Shown piece after piece: positions 9,692 to 18,945 of a DNA stretch of 64,000 bases. This DNA comes from Leptolyngbya ohadii IS1 (GTDB lineage: Bacteria > Cyanobacteriota > Cyanobacteriia > Elainellales > Elainellaceae). Both the position numbers and the translations under genes were made by a program. Position 1 is the first letter of the stretch, and each line of letters opens with the position of its first letter. The stretch is taken from contig NZ_NKFP01000001.1 in assembly GCF_002215035.1 (NCBI RefSeq), positions 1,175,501 to 1,239,500 of the forward strand, given 5' to 3'. The notes beneath the pieces were generated by a model that saw only the letters and a program-made list of their open reading frames with translations, was not told the DNA's origin and made no database searches.

Positions 9692-11263
9692 ATGACAGTT
9701 TTCCAAGGAATTGACTTGACTGCAAAGGCTGGTTGTCCGTGTGGGGGTGATCATTTACCTCAGGATCACTGGGAGTTTTGGGAAAGTATGCCCCAGACTC
9801 CAACCGATATGATTGATGATCTGGTGAAAATGGGGGTTTATAAACCCCAGGTGCTTGATCTGGCACAGTCTTTAACTGAGATTGAACTGAAGGAAGCATT
9901 ACTGCTTCAGCAAATCAGCAACGGAAACCCTGAGCGGGAAGCCTTTTGTCGTGCCCTGATCAAAGAAGCGGGCGGACTCGATCAGGCAATGGCAGCCGCA
10001 TTCGGGGTTCATGCAACGGAGTTTTTTAGCAACACGATTCGCAACAGCGATTTTAGCCGCCGTGAATTTCTGAAGCGAGTAGTGGTTGCAGGGACGCTGG
10101 TGGCAATGGCAAGCTGCGCGAATGATTCCAGCTCTACCGTCGAGTCTTCACCGACCAGTGAAGCAGCCGCAGGCAACCTGGAAAAGGCAGAGGTCAAGAT
10201 CGGCTTTATTCCCATTACCTGCGCTACGCCGATCGTCATGTCAGAGCCGCTGGGCATTTACGAGCGGTACGGGCTGAAGGCATCTGTGGTGAAAATGCCA
10301 AACTGGGCAGCCGTGCGGGATTCTGCGATCGCCGGAGAACTGGATGCGTACCACATGCTGTCTCCGATGCCGATCGCCATGACGATGGGACTGGGATCAG
10401 CCTCCTTTCCGGTCAAGCTTGCCAGCATCGAAAATGTCAATGGGCAGGCAATCACGATCGCCATGAAGCACAAGGATCAGGTGAAAGGTCCGGCGGATTT
10501 CCGGGGCTTCAAGATCGGTGTGCCGTTCCCCTATTCGATGCACAATTTGCTGATTCGCTATTACCTGGCAACCGGCGGACTCAATCCCGATACAGACGTG
10601 CAGATTTTCCCGGTGCCGCCGCCAGACAGCGTTGCCAAAATGACAGCAGGCGAAATTGATGCGATGCTGATGCCCGATCCGTTCAATCAGCGAGCCGTCT
10701 ACGAGAAGGTGGGCTTTATTCATATGCTGAGCAAGGATCTGTGGAATGGACATCCCTGCTGCGCCTTTGCTGCCAGCCAATCCTGGATTGATGCTCATCC
10801 CAATACGTTTAGAGCGGTGAATAAGGCGATCATCGATGCGGCAAACTATGCCAACAATCCGGCAAATCGTCCCCAGATCGCCGAGGCACTGATTGAGCGC
10901 AAGTACCTGAATCAGCCGCTTCCTGTGGTGCAGGCAGTCCTAACCGGACAGTTTGACGATGGCTTGGGCGGACAGCAAAATGTGCCCGATCGCATTGGCT
11001 TTGATCCCTATCCCTGGAAGAGTTTCGCCAAGTGGATTTCTTCGCAGCTCGTGCGCTGGGATTTGATGCCGCAGGACAAGGCAACTTACGCCAAAATTGC
11101 TGACGACATCTTTATGACGGATCTGGCAGCCGAACTGCAAACCGAACTGGGGCAGAAACCGCCTGCGGAGAAGGAGCGGGTTGAACAGCTCAAGTTTGAC
11201 AGCTTCGATCCGAAGAATCCTGAAGCTTACGTCAAATCTCAGATTGATCAGTACAAGGTGTAG
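9692..11263 (+). CDS. cynA: Cyanate/nitrate-type ABC transporter binding protein with long N-terminal extension
   Basis: 523 residues. The C-terminal 370 residues are an NrtA/CmpA/CynA-type periplasmic binding protein. A twin-arginine lipoprotein signal is visible: SRREFLK at 122-128, a hydrophobic core, then lipobox Ala-Ser-Cys with Cys142. Unusually, 121 residues precede it, including CPCGGDH and a helical acidic stretch; Met100 could be an internal start giving a normal signal peptide. It is followed by permease, ATPase and cyanase genes, so cyanate (and possibly nitrite) is the likely ligand, by analogy with cynABDS of Synechococcus. The substrate is inferred from context; NrtA and CmpA are close alternatives. 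Confidence 0.85.
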   Translation: MTVFQGIDLTAKAGCPCGGDHLPQDHWEFWESMPQTPTDMIDDLVKMGVYKPQVLDLAQSLTEIELKEALLLQQISNGNPEREAFCRALIKEAGGLDQAMAAAFGVHATEFFSNTIRNSDFSRREFLKRVVVAGTLVAMASCANDSSSTVESSPTSEAAAGNLEKAEVKIGFIPITCATPIVMSEPLGIYERYGLKASVVKMPNWAAVRDSAIAGELDAYHMLSPMPIAMTMGLGSASFPVKLASIENVNGQAITIAMKHKDQVKGPADFRGFKIGVPFPYSMHNLLIRYYLATGGLNPDTDVQIFPVPPPDSVAKMTAGEIDAMLMPDPFNQRAVYEKVGFIHMLSKDLWNGHPCCAFAASQSWIDAHPNTFRAVNKAIIDAANYANNPANRPQIAEALIERKYLNQPLPVVQAVLTGQFDDGLGGQQNVPDRIGFDPYPWKSFAKWISSQLVRWDLMPQDKATYAKIADDIFMTDLAAELQTELGQKPPAEKERVEQLKFDSFDPKNPEAYVKSQIDQYKV

Positions 11264-11280
11264 TTGCAAGGTGTAATTCG

Positions 11281-12114
11281 ATGGCAAATCCTGCTCTGTC
11301 TTCGACGTTGCCGCGATCGAAATCAATTAAGTTGACGACCAATCAGAAGGCAACGCTGCTGTTTCTGGCGATTCTGGGATTTGTTCTGCTGTTTTGGGAA
11401 CTGGGCGCAAGGCTGAAGTGGTTTTCGCCGCTCATGCCCTCCGCCAGTCAAACCCTGATCGATTTTTGGGGCTGGGTTTCCGATCCTTTTTTCGATTACG
11501 GTCCCAATGACAAAGGAATTGGCTGGCTGCTGCTGACCAGTCTGCGACGGGTGTTAACCGGGTTTGCGATCGGGTCTGCTATTGCGATTCCGCTGGGAAT
11601 TCTAATTGGCTTGTCCAACGTGGCTTCCAGAGCCGTTGATCCCTTTATTCAAATCCTGCGTCCCGTGTCGCCGCTGGCTTGGCTGCCCCTGGGATTGGGT
11701 CTGCTGAAAAACTCGGAAAGTACGGCGCTGTTTGTGATTGCGATTACGAGCATCTGGCCCACCCTGATTAACACTCGTTTTGGGGTGCAGAACGTCGATC
11801 CGTCCTATCTGGACGTTGCCCGAACGCTGGGGGCTTCTCGCTGGCGCACCCTGACCCGCGTCATTCTTCCCGCAGCCGCACCCTATATTGTGTCGGGGCT
11901 TCGTATCAGTATTGGTATCGCGTGGCTGGTGATTGTGGCAGCAGAAATTCTGGTTGGCGGATCGGGAATTGGCTACTTTGTCTGGAATGAGTGGAACAAC
12001 CTCAAAATCACCAGCATTATCACCGCCATTATTGTGATTGGCTTGGTGGGGCTAATTCTCGATCGTTTGTTTGCCATTCTACAAAGTTGGGTTGCGTTTG
12101 GACGAAAAGTATGA
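11281..12114 (+). CDS. cynB: Cyanate ABC transporter permease
   Basis: 277 residues with about six membrane helices, of the NrtB/CmpB/SsuC (BPD_transp_1) type. The EAA loop that docks the ATPase is visible as [15 protein letters not shown] about 90 residues from the end. It starts 17 bp after the binding-protein stop, and its TGA overlaps the ATG of the ATPase gene (ATGA), as expected for translational coupling in one operon. It forms the inner-membrane channel of the importer. Confidence 0.9.
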   Translation: MANPALSSTLPRSKSIKLTTNQKATLLFLAILGFVLLFWELGARLKWFSPLMPSASQTLIDFWGWVSDPFFDYGPNDKGIGWLLLTSLRRVLTGFAIGSAIAIPLGILIGLSNVASRAVDPFIQILRPVSPLAWLPLGLGLLKNSESTALFVIAITSIWPTLINTRFGVQNVDPSYLDVARTLGASRWRTLTRVILPAAAPYIVSGLRISIGIAWLVIVAAEILVGGSGIGYFVWNEWNNLKITSIITAIIVIGLVGLILDRLFAILQSWVAFGRKV

Positions 12115-13007
12115 CCAAAAGTATTCACGTTCCTGCTTCCAAATTGGATAGCGCAGCCATGACTTCCAGCGTTCATCTCTCGATTCACAATGTCTCTAAA
12201 GTCTTTTCGGGGCAGCGAGACTGGATGAGTAAGCTCCAGCGTCGCACCTCCAGCGATTATGTTGCGCTCAAGGACATTAATCTAGAGGTTGAACCCAATA
12301 CCTTTGTCTCAATTATTGGGCCGTCGGGCTGCGGAAAATCGACGCTGCTGAACATCATTGCCGGACTTTCAAAGCCAACCAGTGGTGCAGTGCTGATCAA
12401 CGGAATGCCGATCGCGAAGCCGGGGGCCGATCGCGGGGTGGTGTTCCAAAACTATGCCCTGATGCCCTGGATGTCTGTTCTGGAAAACATTCGATTTGCG
12501 ATCGAAACGGTGAATCCCAAAATTCCCGTTGCCCGACAGCGATCGATCGCCCAGGAATATATTGATCTGGTGGGGCTGCGCGGCGCAGAGCATAAACATC
12601 CCCATGAGCTGTCTGGCGGCATGAAGCAGCGGGTTGGCATCGCCCGTGCCCTGGCAATCAATCCTCAAATTCTGCTGATGGATGAGCCATTTGGCGCATT
12701 AGATGCCCTGACTCGCGGCTTTTTACAGGATGAGGTGGAGCGCATCTGGGAACAGCAGCGAAAGACCGTCATTTTGATTACCCACAGTATTGAGGAAGCC
12801 CTGTTGCTGTCCGACAAGATTGTGATGATGACGCGCGGACCCGCCGCCCAGATTGCCCAAATTTTGGATGTTCCCTTTCCCCGTCCCCGCCACCGTGAAA
12901 CGCTAGATCAGCATCCGGCATATCACGAACTGAAAGCAGCAATGGAACTGCATCTATCGCGGGAAACCAGAGCCGTAGAAGAATCGCGAATTCGCGTTGC
13001 AAGCTAA
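12111..13007 (+). CDS. cynD: Cyanate ABC transporter ATPase
   Basis: 298 residues from the ATG at 12111, which overlaps the permease stop by 4 bp; a longer reading frame from 11991 lies inside the permease and is unlikely. It has Walker [12 protein letters not shown], signature [10 protein letters not shown], Walker [13 protein letters not shown] and the switch His in LITHSIEEA. It is a NrtD/CmpD/SsuB-type single-domain ATPase and lacks the substrate-binding-like domain fused in NrtC. It powers import together with the two preceding genes. Confidence 0.9.
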   Translation: MTKSIHVPASKLDSAAMTSSVHLSIHNVSKVFSGQRDWMSKLQRRTSSDYVALKDINLEVEPNTFVSIIGPSGCGKSTLLNIIAGLSKPTSGAVLINGMPIAKPGADRGVVFQNYALMPWMSVLENIRFAIETVNPKIPVARQRSIAQEYIDLVGLRGAEHKHPHELSGGMKQRVGIARALAINPQILLMDEPFGALDALTRGFLQDEVERIWEQQRKTVILITHSIEEALLLSDKIVMMTRGPAAQIAQILDVPFPRPRHRETLDQHPAYHELKAAMELHLSRETRAVEESRIRVAS

Positions 13008-13031
13008 CGACTAATCTGAAGGAGAAAATCA

Positions 13032-13481
13032 ATGTCTGATGTCGAAATTCCTTTGCTGACTCAAAAACTGCTGGCGGCAAAAGCAGCACAGGGCATTAGC
13101 TTCGCCGAACTGGAGCAGATTGTCGAACGGGACGAAGTATGGATTGCGGCGGTTTTCTATAGACAGGCAAGCGCATCGGCGGAGGAAGCCAGCAAAATTG
13201 TCGAAGCGTTGGGGCTGGGCGGCGATGTAGCAACGGAACTGATGGCGTATCCTGCTAAGGGTCTGGGTCCGATCGTACCCACTGATCCGCTGATCTACCG
13301 CTTCTATGAAATCATGCAGGTCTATGGGATGCCGATGAAGGAAATCATTCACGAGAAGTTCGGGGATGGCATTATGAGCGCGATCGATTTTACCCTGGAT
13401 ATTGAAAAAGAGGAAGATCCGAAGGGCGATCGGGTGAAGGTGACGATGAACGGAAAGTTTCTGCCTTACAAGAAGTGGTAA
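13032..13481 (+). CDS. cynS: Cyanase (cyanate hydratase)
   Basis: 149 residues, close to the 156 of E. coli CynS. The catalytic triad is present with the family spacing: Arg90, Glu93 and Ser116 ([10 protein letters not shown] and GIMSAIDF). The enzyme converts cyanate and bicarbonate to carbamate, which yields ammonia and CO2. A good ribosome site (AAGGAG) lies at 13019-13024, just ahead of the ATG. It is the fourth gene of the transporter operon and is what identifies the operon as cyanate-related. Confidence 0.96.
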   Translation: MSDVEIPLLTQKLLAAKAAQGISFAELEQIVERDEVWIAAVFYRQASASAEEASKIVEALGLGGDVATELMAYPAKGLGPIVPTDPLIYRFYEIMQVYGMPMKEIIHEKFGDGIMSAIDFTLDIEKEEDPKGDRVKVTMNGKFLPYKKW

Positions 13482-13489
13482 GAACGCCC

Positions 13490-13657
13490 ATGAAAGCATC
13501 CGTCGGAACAGATATGAGAACGCAGCGAAACAAACAGCCGAACCGGGAATTCAACCCTTCAGCCAATTGGTTTCAGTTCATTGTAATGGTGCTGGCGTTA
13601 ATTGGGTTGGGACAGGTTTTATCGGGTGGGATGGCAATTTTGCATCACTTGTTCTGA
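13490..13657 (+). CDS. Small single-span membrane protein, unknown
   Basis: 55 residues from the ATG at 13490; the open frame begins at 13475, overlapping cynS by a few bases. The N-terminal half is polar and Asn/Arg/Gln-rich. The C-terminal half is one hydrophobic helix (WFQFIVMVLALIGLGQVLSG). It sits 8 bp after the cyanase stop, so it may be co-transcribed. I do not recognise the family and it may not be expressed. Confidence 0.4.
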   Translation: MKASVGTDMRTQRNKQPNREFNPSANWFQFIVMVLALIGLGQVLSGGMAILHHLF

Positions 13658-13792
13658 GGTTGCAGCCAGAATTGATCGTGGGGTCTTTGGGTGCAGGGCT
13701 ATGCTGTCACAGCGGCAGAAGTTCTGCTACTAGAAATTCCTGCGATCGCTGGCTTTTGAATTCTCGGACGATCGACAGTTTTGCGGCTTATT

Positions 13793-14989
13793 CTACACAG
13801 GCAACTGGGTTTTCACACACTCTTTATTTGTGGTGAACTGCATGGCGTTCAGTAACCCCTGCGTTGTCTGAGCATAGCTGTAATGGCTGATGATCCGGCG
13901 ACTTTCCTGCCCCCAAGTAGAAAGGCGATCGGCTGAGTCAAAGGCAGTCTGCAAGGCTTCTGCGAGTGCTCTTACGTTGCCCGCCGGAAAGACGAGTCCG
14001 TTTCGACCGGGCTGCACCAGATCTGCTGCACATCCGACATGGGAACTAACCAGCACTGCTTTGGATAAACACATGGCTTCATTGATTGCCAGTCCCCAGG
14101 TTTCTCCAGAACCGTAGCTGGGCAGGACAACAAGGTCGGCGATCGCATAGGCGCGCGGCATCCAGCTCTGATTTTGAAATGGGGCGAAGTAGACGTGGGG
14201 ATGGAGAGCTGCCTTCGTCCGCAGTTCGTTTTCCAGTTCGCCATTTCCGACAAACAGCAGCGAAACCTGGGGCAGATTTGCCTGGAGAAAGGCTTGCAGC
14301 AGATCGATTGGGCGTTTCTTGGGAATCAGCTTTCCGGCAAACAGAATAACGGCATGGTTCGCGGGAATGCCTAACTCCTGCTTCCACTGCATTGCCTGTG
14401 CCTGAGCTGCCGCAGTTTGATAGATAAAGCGATCGTTCTCCACCGCATGGGGAGAGAAAAAAAGCCGCTCTGCGGCAATGCCGTGGGATTGAAAGTAGTG
14501 ATAGTTGGCTTTGCCCACATAGAGACAGGCAGCGAAGCGACGAAAGATCTGCGAAATCCACTGCTGCTTTAGCCAGGGTTTGACTCCTCGATCGCCGACC
14601 AATCGATGGGAATCGCCGCGAAATACAATGGGGGTTTCGTGCCAGTGCCAGAGGAAGTGATAAAGGCTGGCATAGTTGTAGTTCATCATCAGCACTCCGT
14701 CTGGCTGGTATTGCCTCACCTGCTGGAGCAAAGTGGGATTGTGTAATCCCCAGAAGTGCTGCGTGCCGGGGCGATCGCTCAGATTGGGCACAAATTCAAA
14801 GTCGTAGCCTTCCAGCAGCGGAATATCCCATTCGATGACCTGCTGAAAGCCCGGATCAGACTGCTGACCAATCCCAAAATTCCACAGGTAAAACACGCGA
14901 AGATCCAGGGCTGCCTGATTTGCCAGATATCGAAACCAGGGCGCGTAATATTGAATCGGGTGGGAGGTGATAATGGCAAGTTTTTGCAT
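13793..14989 (-). CDS. Glycosyltransferase family 4
   Basis: 398 residues with a GT-B fold. The N-terminal domain begins MQKLAIITSHPIQYYAPWF. The C-terminal donor-binding domain has FAGKLIPKKRP and the GT4 EX7E-type acidic pair in GETWGLAINEAM. It probably adds a sugar from a nucleotide donor to a growing surface glycan on the cytosolic membrane face. It is the last gene of the minus-strand cluster, converging with the cyanate operon. The start is given by the family N-terminus. The 25 bases upstream contain two copies of TGACTGGTTTGCA. Confidence 0.88.
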   Translation of the reverse strand: MQKLAIITSHPIQYYAPWFRYLANQAALDLRVFYLWNFGIGQQSDPGFQQVIEWDIPLLEGYDFEFVPNLSDRPGTQHFWGLHNPTLLQQVRQYQPDGVLMMNYNYASLYHFLWHWHETPIVFRGDSHRLVGDRGVKPWLKQQWISQIFRRFAACLYVGKANYHYFQSHGIAAERLFFSPHAVENDRFIYQTAAAQAQAMQWKQELGIPANHAVILFAGKLIPKKRPIDLLQAFLQANLPQVSLLFVGNGELENELRTKAALHPHVYFAPFQNQSWMPRAYAIADLVVLPSYGSGETWGLAINEAMCLSKAVLVSSHVGCAADLVQPGRNGLVFPAGNVRALAEALQTAFDSADRLSTWGQESRRIISHYSYAQTTQGLLNAMQFTTNKECVKTQLPV

Positions 14990-15014
14990 GACTGGTTTGC
15001 ATGACTGGTTTGCA

Positions 15015-16457
15015 TTACTGGGAAGAGAGCGGATTTTTGAGAGAGGGGGACTGGAGCTTCATAAACGCGAAACGGATGCCCAGGATAGGCACTGAGGACT
15101 GAAATAGAGTTGCTGCATAAACGCCAGCCGTCCATTCCGTTGAAGCCAGCGCCATGCTCAAGACCAGGACACAAAACATGGTGCGGGAAGAAAATGCTGG
15201 AGTGCCAAGGGCAAGGCGCGTTACCATGCCGTAGAATGCTCCCAGAAAGGCACCGATCCCCGCGCATCCCATCAAGCCAAAGTTAGCGTAGGCTTCCGGC
15301 AAAAGTCCCCAGGCGATCGTCGTTTTCAGCGTGTCCTGATAGGTTTGCCGCCGGATATGGATATTGAGCATGTGGGTTCCCTCATGGCTGCGGATCTTGT
15401 TGGGGTTGAGGGCGCGGGGAATAAATAAAAGCGGAATAATGGTGTAGGTTTTGCCCCAAACATAGCTGTACTGGCTGGGGATTTTCTCCTGTGCCATCAT
15501 CAGCATGTGAATCACACTGGAACGTTCAACAAAGGATTCCTTGTCTTCTTCCTTGGGTTCGTATCGATTCGGTTTAGGGTTCAGGTTTTCCATTGCATAG
15601 CCAGACCATTCCTGAAACCAGGCAGGATATTCCCAGGGCTGAACATGGTGCCCGTTGCCTGTCCAGTATTTGTGCCGCATCTCATGTTTGCCGTAATGCA
15701 GAGGCATGAGCACGATTAAGCCAATCATCATGGGAATGAGGGGAAGCTTGCGCCGACCAATAACAAACGCAATCACAGAGAGCAAAAATAAAGTTAAAGC
15801 CGTTTTTAGAATCAGCGATGCGGCGGCGGACAGAATGTTGAAGGCTAAAAGGATGAGAAAAATTCTTGCTTTCGATCGCGATAGATGACCCTGACCAGAG
15901 CGATACGCCAATACAAAGATCCCTAGGAAACTTAAGCCCAGAATAATTCCTCGGACAATGGTGTACAGCTTATCGGGAATACCCTGCCAGCCGCCAATCA
16001 TATACATATTCAGCAGTGCTCCTGCTCCCACGATCGCAATAAAAAAGGTCTCTGCGGTTTCTGCCCTCAACGCACGATAGGGTTTTGTTATGCCCTGCGG
16101 CGATCGAACGATCTGCATCCAGACTACGGTGCCGCTGATTAGGAAAAGAGCTGTTGTCATTCCAGCCAGGAGATGCTGTTGTGGGGAATACTTCAGGACA
16201 TTCGGATTTTCGCTTAGCAGCGGCAGGCAGAAAGTCCACAGATAGGTCAGCGAAAAGAAAGGAAAAATGGGCATTCCCTGCACTTTGCCAGCGCCCCAAA
16301 GATAGACCGGATACATACAGGCTGCCCCAATCATTAATGCCGCGATGGATGTTGTAGGAGCAACCTGGAGAAGCGATCGGCGATTAAACAGGAGAAGCAG
16401 TCCAACACCCATCCAGAACATCTGAATCGTTGATTGGGGCTTGGGCGGAGTAAACAT
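15015..16457 (-). CDS. O-antigen polymerase-like membrane protein
   Basis: 480 residues from the ATG at 16457 (MFTPPKPQ), with 10-12 membrane helices and a large extracytoplasmic loop (about residues 230-350) containing a WEYPAWFQEW-type segment. This is the layout of Wzy-like polymerases, which join lipid-linked repeat units in the periplasm; sequence similarity in that class is weak, so the call rests on topology and on glycosyltransferases at both sides. The frame stays open to 16592, but that extra part translates a purine-rich repeat and would overlap the upstream gene. The first 115 bp or so of this gene and its leader occur again, diverged, at 19586-19700. Confidence 0.65.
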   Translation of the reverse strand: MFTPPKPQSTIQMFWMGVGLLLLFNRRSLLQVAPTTSIAALMIGAACMYPVYLWGAGKVQGMPIFPFFSLTYLWTFCLPLLSENPNVLKYSPQQHLLAGMTTALFLISGTVVWMQIVRSPQGITKPYRALRAETAETFFIAIVGAGALLNMYMIGGWQGIPDKLYTIVRGIILGLSFLGIFVLAYRSGQGHLSRSKARIFLILLAFNILSAAASLILKTALTLFLLSVIAFVIGRRKLPLIPMMIGLIVLMPLHYGKHEMRHKYWTGNGHHVQPWEYPAWFQEWSGYAMENLNPKPNRYEPKEEDKESFVERSSVIHMLMMAQEKIPSQYSYVWGKTYTIIPLLFIPRALNPNKIRSHEGTHMLNIHIRRQTYQDTLKTTIAWGLLPEAYANFGLMGCAGIGAFLGAFYGMVTRLALGTPAFSSRTMFCVLVLSMALASTEWTAGVYAATLFQSSVPILGIRFAFMKLQSPSLKNPLSSQ

Positions 16458-16489
16458 GGGAGAAGGGCGATCGGAATACCGAGAATTTA

Positions 16490-16532
16490 GGAATGAAATG
16501 GAGGAATGAAATGGAGAAATGGAATAGAGAAA
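16490..16532. repeat. Purine-rich imperfect tandem repeat
   Basis: Three to four imperfect copies of GGAATGAAATGGA lie between the truncated glycosyltransferase and the polymerase-like gene, in the leader of the latter. Confidence 0.6.
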
Positions 16533-16555
16533 TTTGGATTCAATCACTGTTGTCT

Positions 16556-17747
16556 TTAGGATTCCCGCAAACAGCGATCGAACAACTCGCACATCCGGCG
16601 CGTCATTTCTCTGGCGGTATAGGGCTGGAAAGCAGACCAGTTTGTGTTGGGCTGAAAGCCTTTTTCGTGCTGGATCAGTTCATTTAAGCTGGCGGTTAAG
16701 GCGGGCTGGAGGTCGGCAGGAGCATCGCTGGTTTGAAACGTAATGACCTGACCCGCATTGCATTCGCGCAGAATTGAAACGACAGAGCTTTGCTGATGGA
16801 AAATTGCCAGGATAGGCTTTTTTGCCAAGATGCCAGGATACAGTTTCGATGCCGTATAAGCTGGATCTTCGGAGCCGACGAGCAAGATTGCATCGCTGTC
16901 GCGTAAGACCTGCTGCGCCTCGAAATAGGGAATGCGGTGGGAATGTTCTGTGACTAAATCGGCAATGCCGCACTCCTGGGCGATCGCTTCAACGGTTTTG
17001 CTGGCTCTGGTGCCCGTGGCGTAGCTGGTACCGACAAAATGTAAGCGAACGGTATTCCACAACTGGGGCTGACGATCGCGCCCGGTACGAATTGCCAAAA
17101 ACAGCGATCGCAGGGCAAATGTCATATCAGATCCGCCCCTGCCTACATAAACCCAGTGTCGGTTGCCGTCGTTGGAATCAAAAATAGACTGCTGAATTCC
17201 CAGTGCAGGCAGCTGGGCAAAATCCTGTTCTGGTGCGCCAAAGGGCAAGACGGTGAACTGTTCTGGCTGAAGCCAGGGATAGCGCTTTTGCAGTTGGGCA
17301 GGATAGACAGGCGAAACGCTGATGATGTGACTGACTCGCTTTACGGCACGCGGCTCCAGATTTTTCGCCAGAAACTTGTCCACTGCATAGCGGAGTCGTC
17401 CACCAGGACGCTGATGAGTCGGTGCTGCCTCAACCCGCCAGGGATCTTGAAAGTCCAGAATATAGGGCACCCTAAATCGTCGCTGCCACCGATCGCCCAA
17501 AATCATTACGGGAAAGATCGTGCTTGAAAAAAACACCAGATCAAACCGCTGGGATGCCAGCAAGCGATCGCCCAACCGTGCTAAGGCAGGCAAACACCGC
17601 AGTCCCAAATTTCCCAAGCCAAACTTGCGCGTCACCTGCAACGGCAATGCAGGGCTGTACGTCACGGGCAGATCGTCGGGTAGGAGTTGGCTGAGGCGAT
17701 CGTCCCTCGAATGCTCAACCTGATCGGGCTGCACTGCCAAAATATGC
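16556..17747 (-). pseudogene. Glycosyltransferase, 5'-truncated by rearrangement
   Basis: The open frame gives 394 residues from a TTG at 17740. It is GT4-like, with a Rossmann acceptor domain (FSSTIFPVMILGDRWQR), PYILDFQDPWR, and a C-terminal donor domain (VYVGRGG, LLVGSEDPAYTASKLYPG). The family N-terminus is missing: homology stops at 17747/17754, where sequence from the 3' end of the gene at 18816 is joined in inverted orientation through the 7-bp microhomology GCTTCCC. The missing upstream codons survive in a second copy at about 18493-18534 (reading RTALPYLQEFGWEAHIL on the plus strand). It probably no longer makes a full enzyme, though a shortened protein is possible. Confidence 0.75.
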
Positions 17748-17940
17748 GCTTCCCCTACTCAATCGCGACCACTGCCGACAGCAAGCCGAACAATCCTTCT
17801 CGGCAGAAGCGATCGTGCCCCAGTACACCTCCCTCTACTCCCGGCTCATCACCCCCCGCACAGCACAGGTCGCCTAATCCCCTATTACCAAATTGAGCTA
17901 TCAAACTGGGCTATCAGATTGGGCTACCAAATGGGTTCAC
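17748..17940 (+). repeat. 193-bp inverted repeat, left copy
   Basis: It matches the reverse complement of 18753-18945, with one mismatch noticed. It carries the last codons and 3' flank of the glycosyltransferase at 18816-19589 in flipped orientation, and it forms the outer arms of the mosaic. Confidence 0.9.
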
Positions 17941-18008
17941 AAAGTTATACATTGGCGCATACCCGATCGCAAATCAAACCCATCCACCCTGGAATCAGCA
18001 AGACCCTC
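17941..18008. other. 68-bp segment of unknown source inside the mosaic
   Basis: It is the only piece of the mosaic with no source found in the window. Its start (AAAGTTATACA, then ACCCGATCGCAAA) resembles 29635-29663, upstream of the ABC exporter, where AAAGTTATACA is followed by ACCCGATCACAAA. Confidence 0.5.
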
Positions 18009-18097
18009 CCCTAAATCGTCGCTGCCACCGATCGCCCAACCGCAAACGCGCTATCCCTGGCTTCAGCCAGAACAGTTCACCGTCTTGCCCTTTGGCG

Positions 18098-18275
18098 CAC
18101 CAGAACAAACCGCTGGGATGCCAGCAAGCGATCGCCATTGAAAAACGCACGAATTGTCGTCTGATTATTGCGGGAAATCAGGTGAATTCACCTGATTTCC
18201 CGCAATAATCAGACGACAATTCGTGCGTTTTGCAATGGCGATCGCTTGCTGGCATCCCAGCGGTTTGATCTGGTG
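18098..18275. repeat. 178-bp near-perfect palindrome without spacer
   Basis: It is centred on GAATTC between 18186 and 18187, with two 89-bp arms and two mismatched pairs by eye (for example 18105/18268). Each arm carries part of the glycosyltransferase at 18816 and part of the one at 16556. As DNA or RNA it could fold into one long hairpin. Confidence 0.9.
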
Positions 18276-18492
18276 TTTTTTTCAAGCACGATCTTTCCCG
18301 TAATGATTTTGGGCGATCGGTGGCAGCGACGATTTAGGGTGCCCTATATTCTGGACTTTCAAGATCCCTGGCGGGTTGAGGCAGCACCGACTCATCAGCG
18401 TCCTGGTGGACGACTCCGCTATGCAGTGGACAAGTTTCTGGCGAAAAATCTGGAGCCGCGTGCCGTAAAGCGAGTCAGTCACATCATCAGCG
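18238..18492 (+). repeat. 255-bp inverted copy of an internal glycosyltransferase segment
   Basis: It matches the reverse complement of 17317-17571. It reads in frame on the plus strand (DLVFFSSTIFPVMIL onward), giving an open frame of 125 codons at 18246-18623 that is only a fragment of the neighbouring gene. Confidence 0.88.
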
Positions 18493-18530
18493 AATCCGAA
18501 CTGCCTTACCCTATCTGCAAGAATTCGGCT

Positions 18531-18715
18531 GGGAAGCGCATATTTTGGCAGTGCAGCCCGATCAGGTTGAGCATTCGAGGGACGATCGCCTCAGCCAACT
18601 CCTACCCGACGATCTGCCCGTGACGTACAGCCCTGCATTGCCGTTGCAGGTGACGCGCAAGTTTGGCTTGGGAAATTTGGGACTGCGGTGTTTGCCTGCC
18701 TTAGCGCGGTTGGGC
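18531..18715 (+). repeat. 185-bp inverted copy of the glycosyltransferase 5' region
   Basis: It matches the reverse complement of 17570-17754 with at least one mismatch. It is preceded at 18493-18530 by codons absent from the main copy, so it preserves part of the original 5' end of that gene. Confidence 0.85.
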
Positions 18716-18752
18716 AGGATAGACAGGCGAAACGCTGATGAGTCGGTGCTGC

Positions 18753-18945
18753 GTGAACCCATTTGGTAGCCCAATTTGATAGCCCAGTTTGATAGCTCAA
18801 TTTGGTAATAGGGGATTAGGCGACCTGTGCTGTGCGGGGGGTGATGAGCCGGGAGTAGAGGGAGGTGTACTGGGGCACGATCGCTTCTGCCGAGAAGGAT
18901 TGTTCGGCTTGCTGTCGGCAGTGGTCGCGATTGAGTAGGGGAAGC
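18753..18945 (-). repeat. 193-bp inverted repeat, right copy
   Basis: It is the partner of 17748-17940. It is contiguous with the glycosyltransferase gene at 18816, so it is probably the original location. Confidence 0.9.

Larger units (their letters stand above)
17748..18945. other. Microhomology-stitched mosaic of inverted and direct gene fragments
   Basis: This stretch has no intact gene of its own. Matched pieces, by eye: 17748-17940 inverted to 18753-18945; 18009-18039 direct from 17470-17500; 18048-18107 inverted to 17226-17285; 18106-18136 direct from 17542-17572; 18128-18192 inverted and 18181-18245 direct from 19237-19301; 18238-18492 inverted to 17317-17571; 18531-18715 inverted to 17570-17754; 18709-18741 direct from 17293-17325; 18732-18752 direct from 17408-17428. 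Neighbouring pieces overlap by about 5-14 identical bases. Copies carry occasional mismatches. Serial template switching in vivo or an amplification/assembly chimera could produce this. Confidence 0.85.

Noticed and set aside
11991-12110. Extended N-terminus for the cyanate transporter ATPase
   Set aside because: It would overlap the permease gene by 124 bp. The ATG at 12111, with a 4-bp stop/start overlap, gives a normal ATPase N-terminus.
16458-16592. Extended N-terminus for the polymerase-like protein
   Set aside because: It translates a purine-rich repeat and would overlap the upstream glycosyltransferase by 37 bp. The ATG at 16457 precedes the first membrane helix sensibly.
18246-18623. 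125-codon plus-strand open frame looking like a glycosyltransferase
   Set aside because: It is an inverted duplicate of an internal part of the gene at 16556-17747, without start context or either domain complete.
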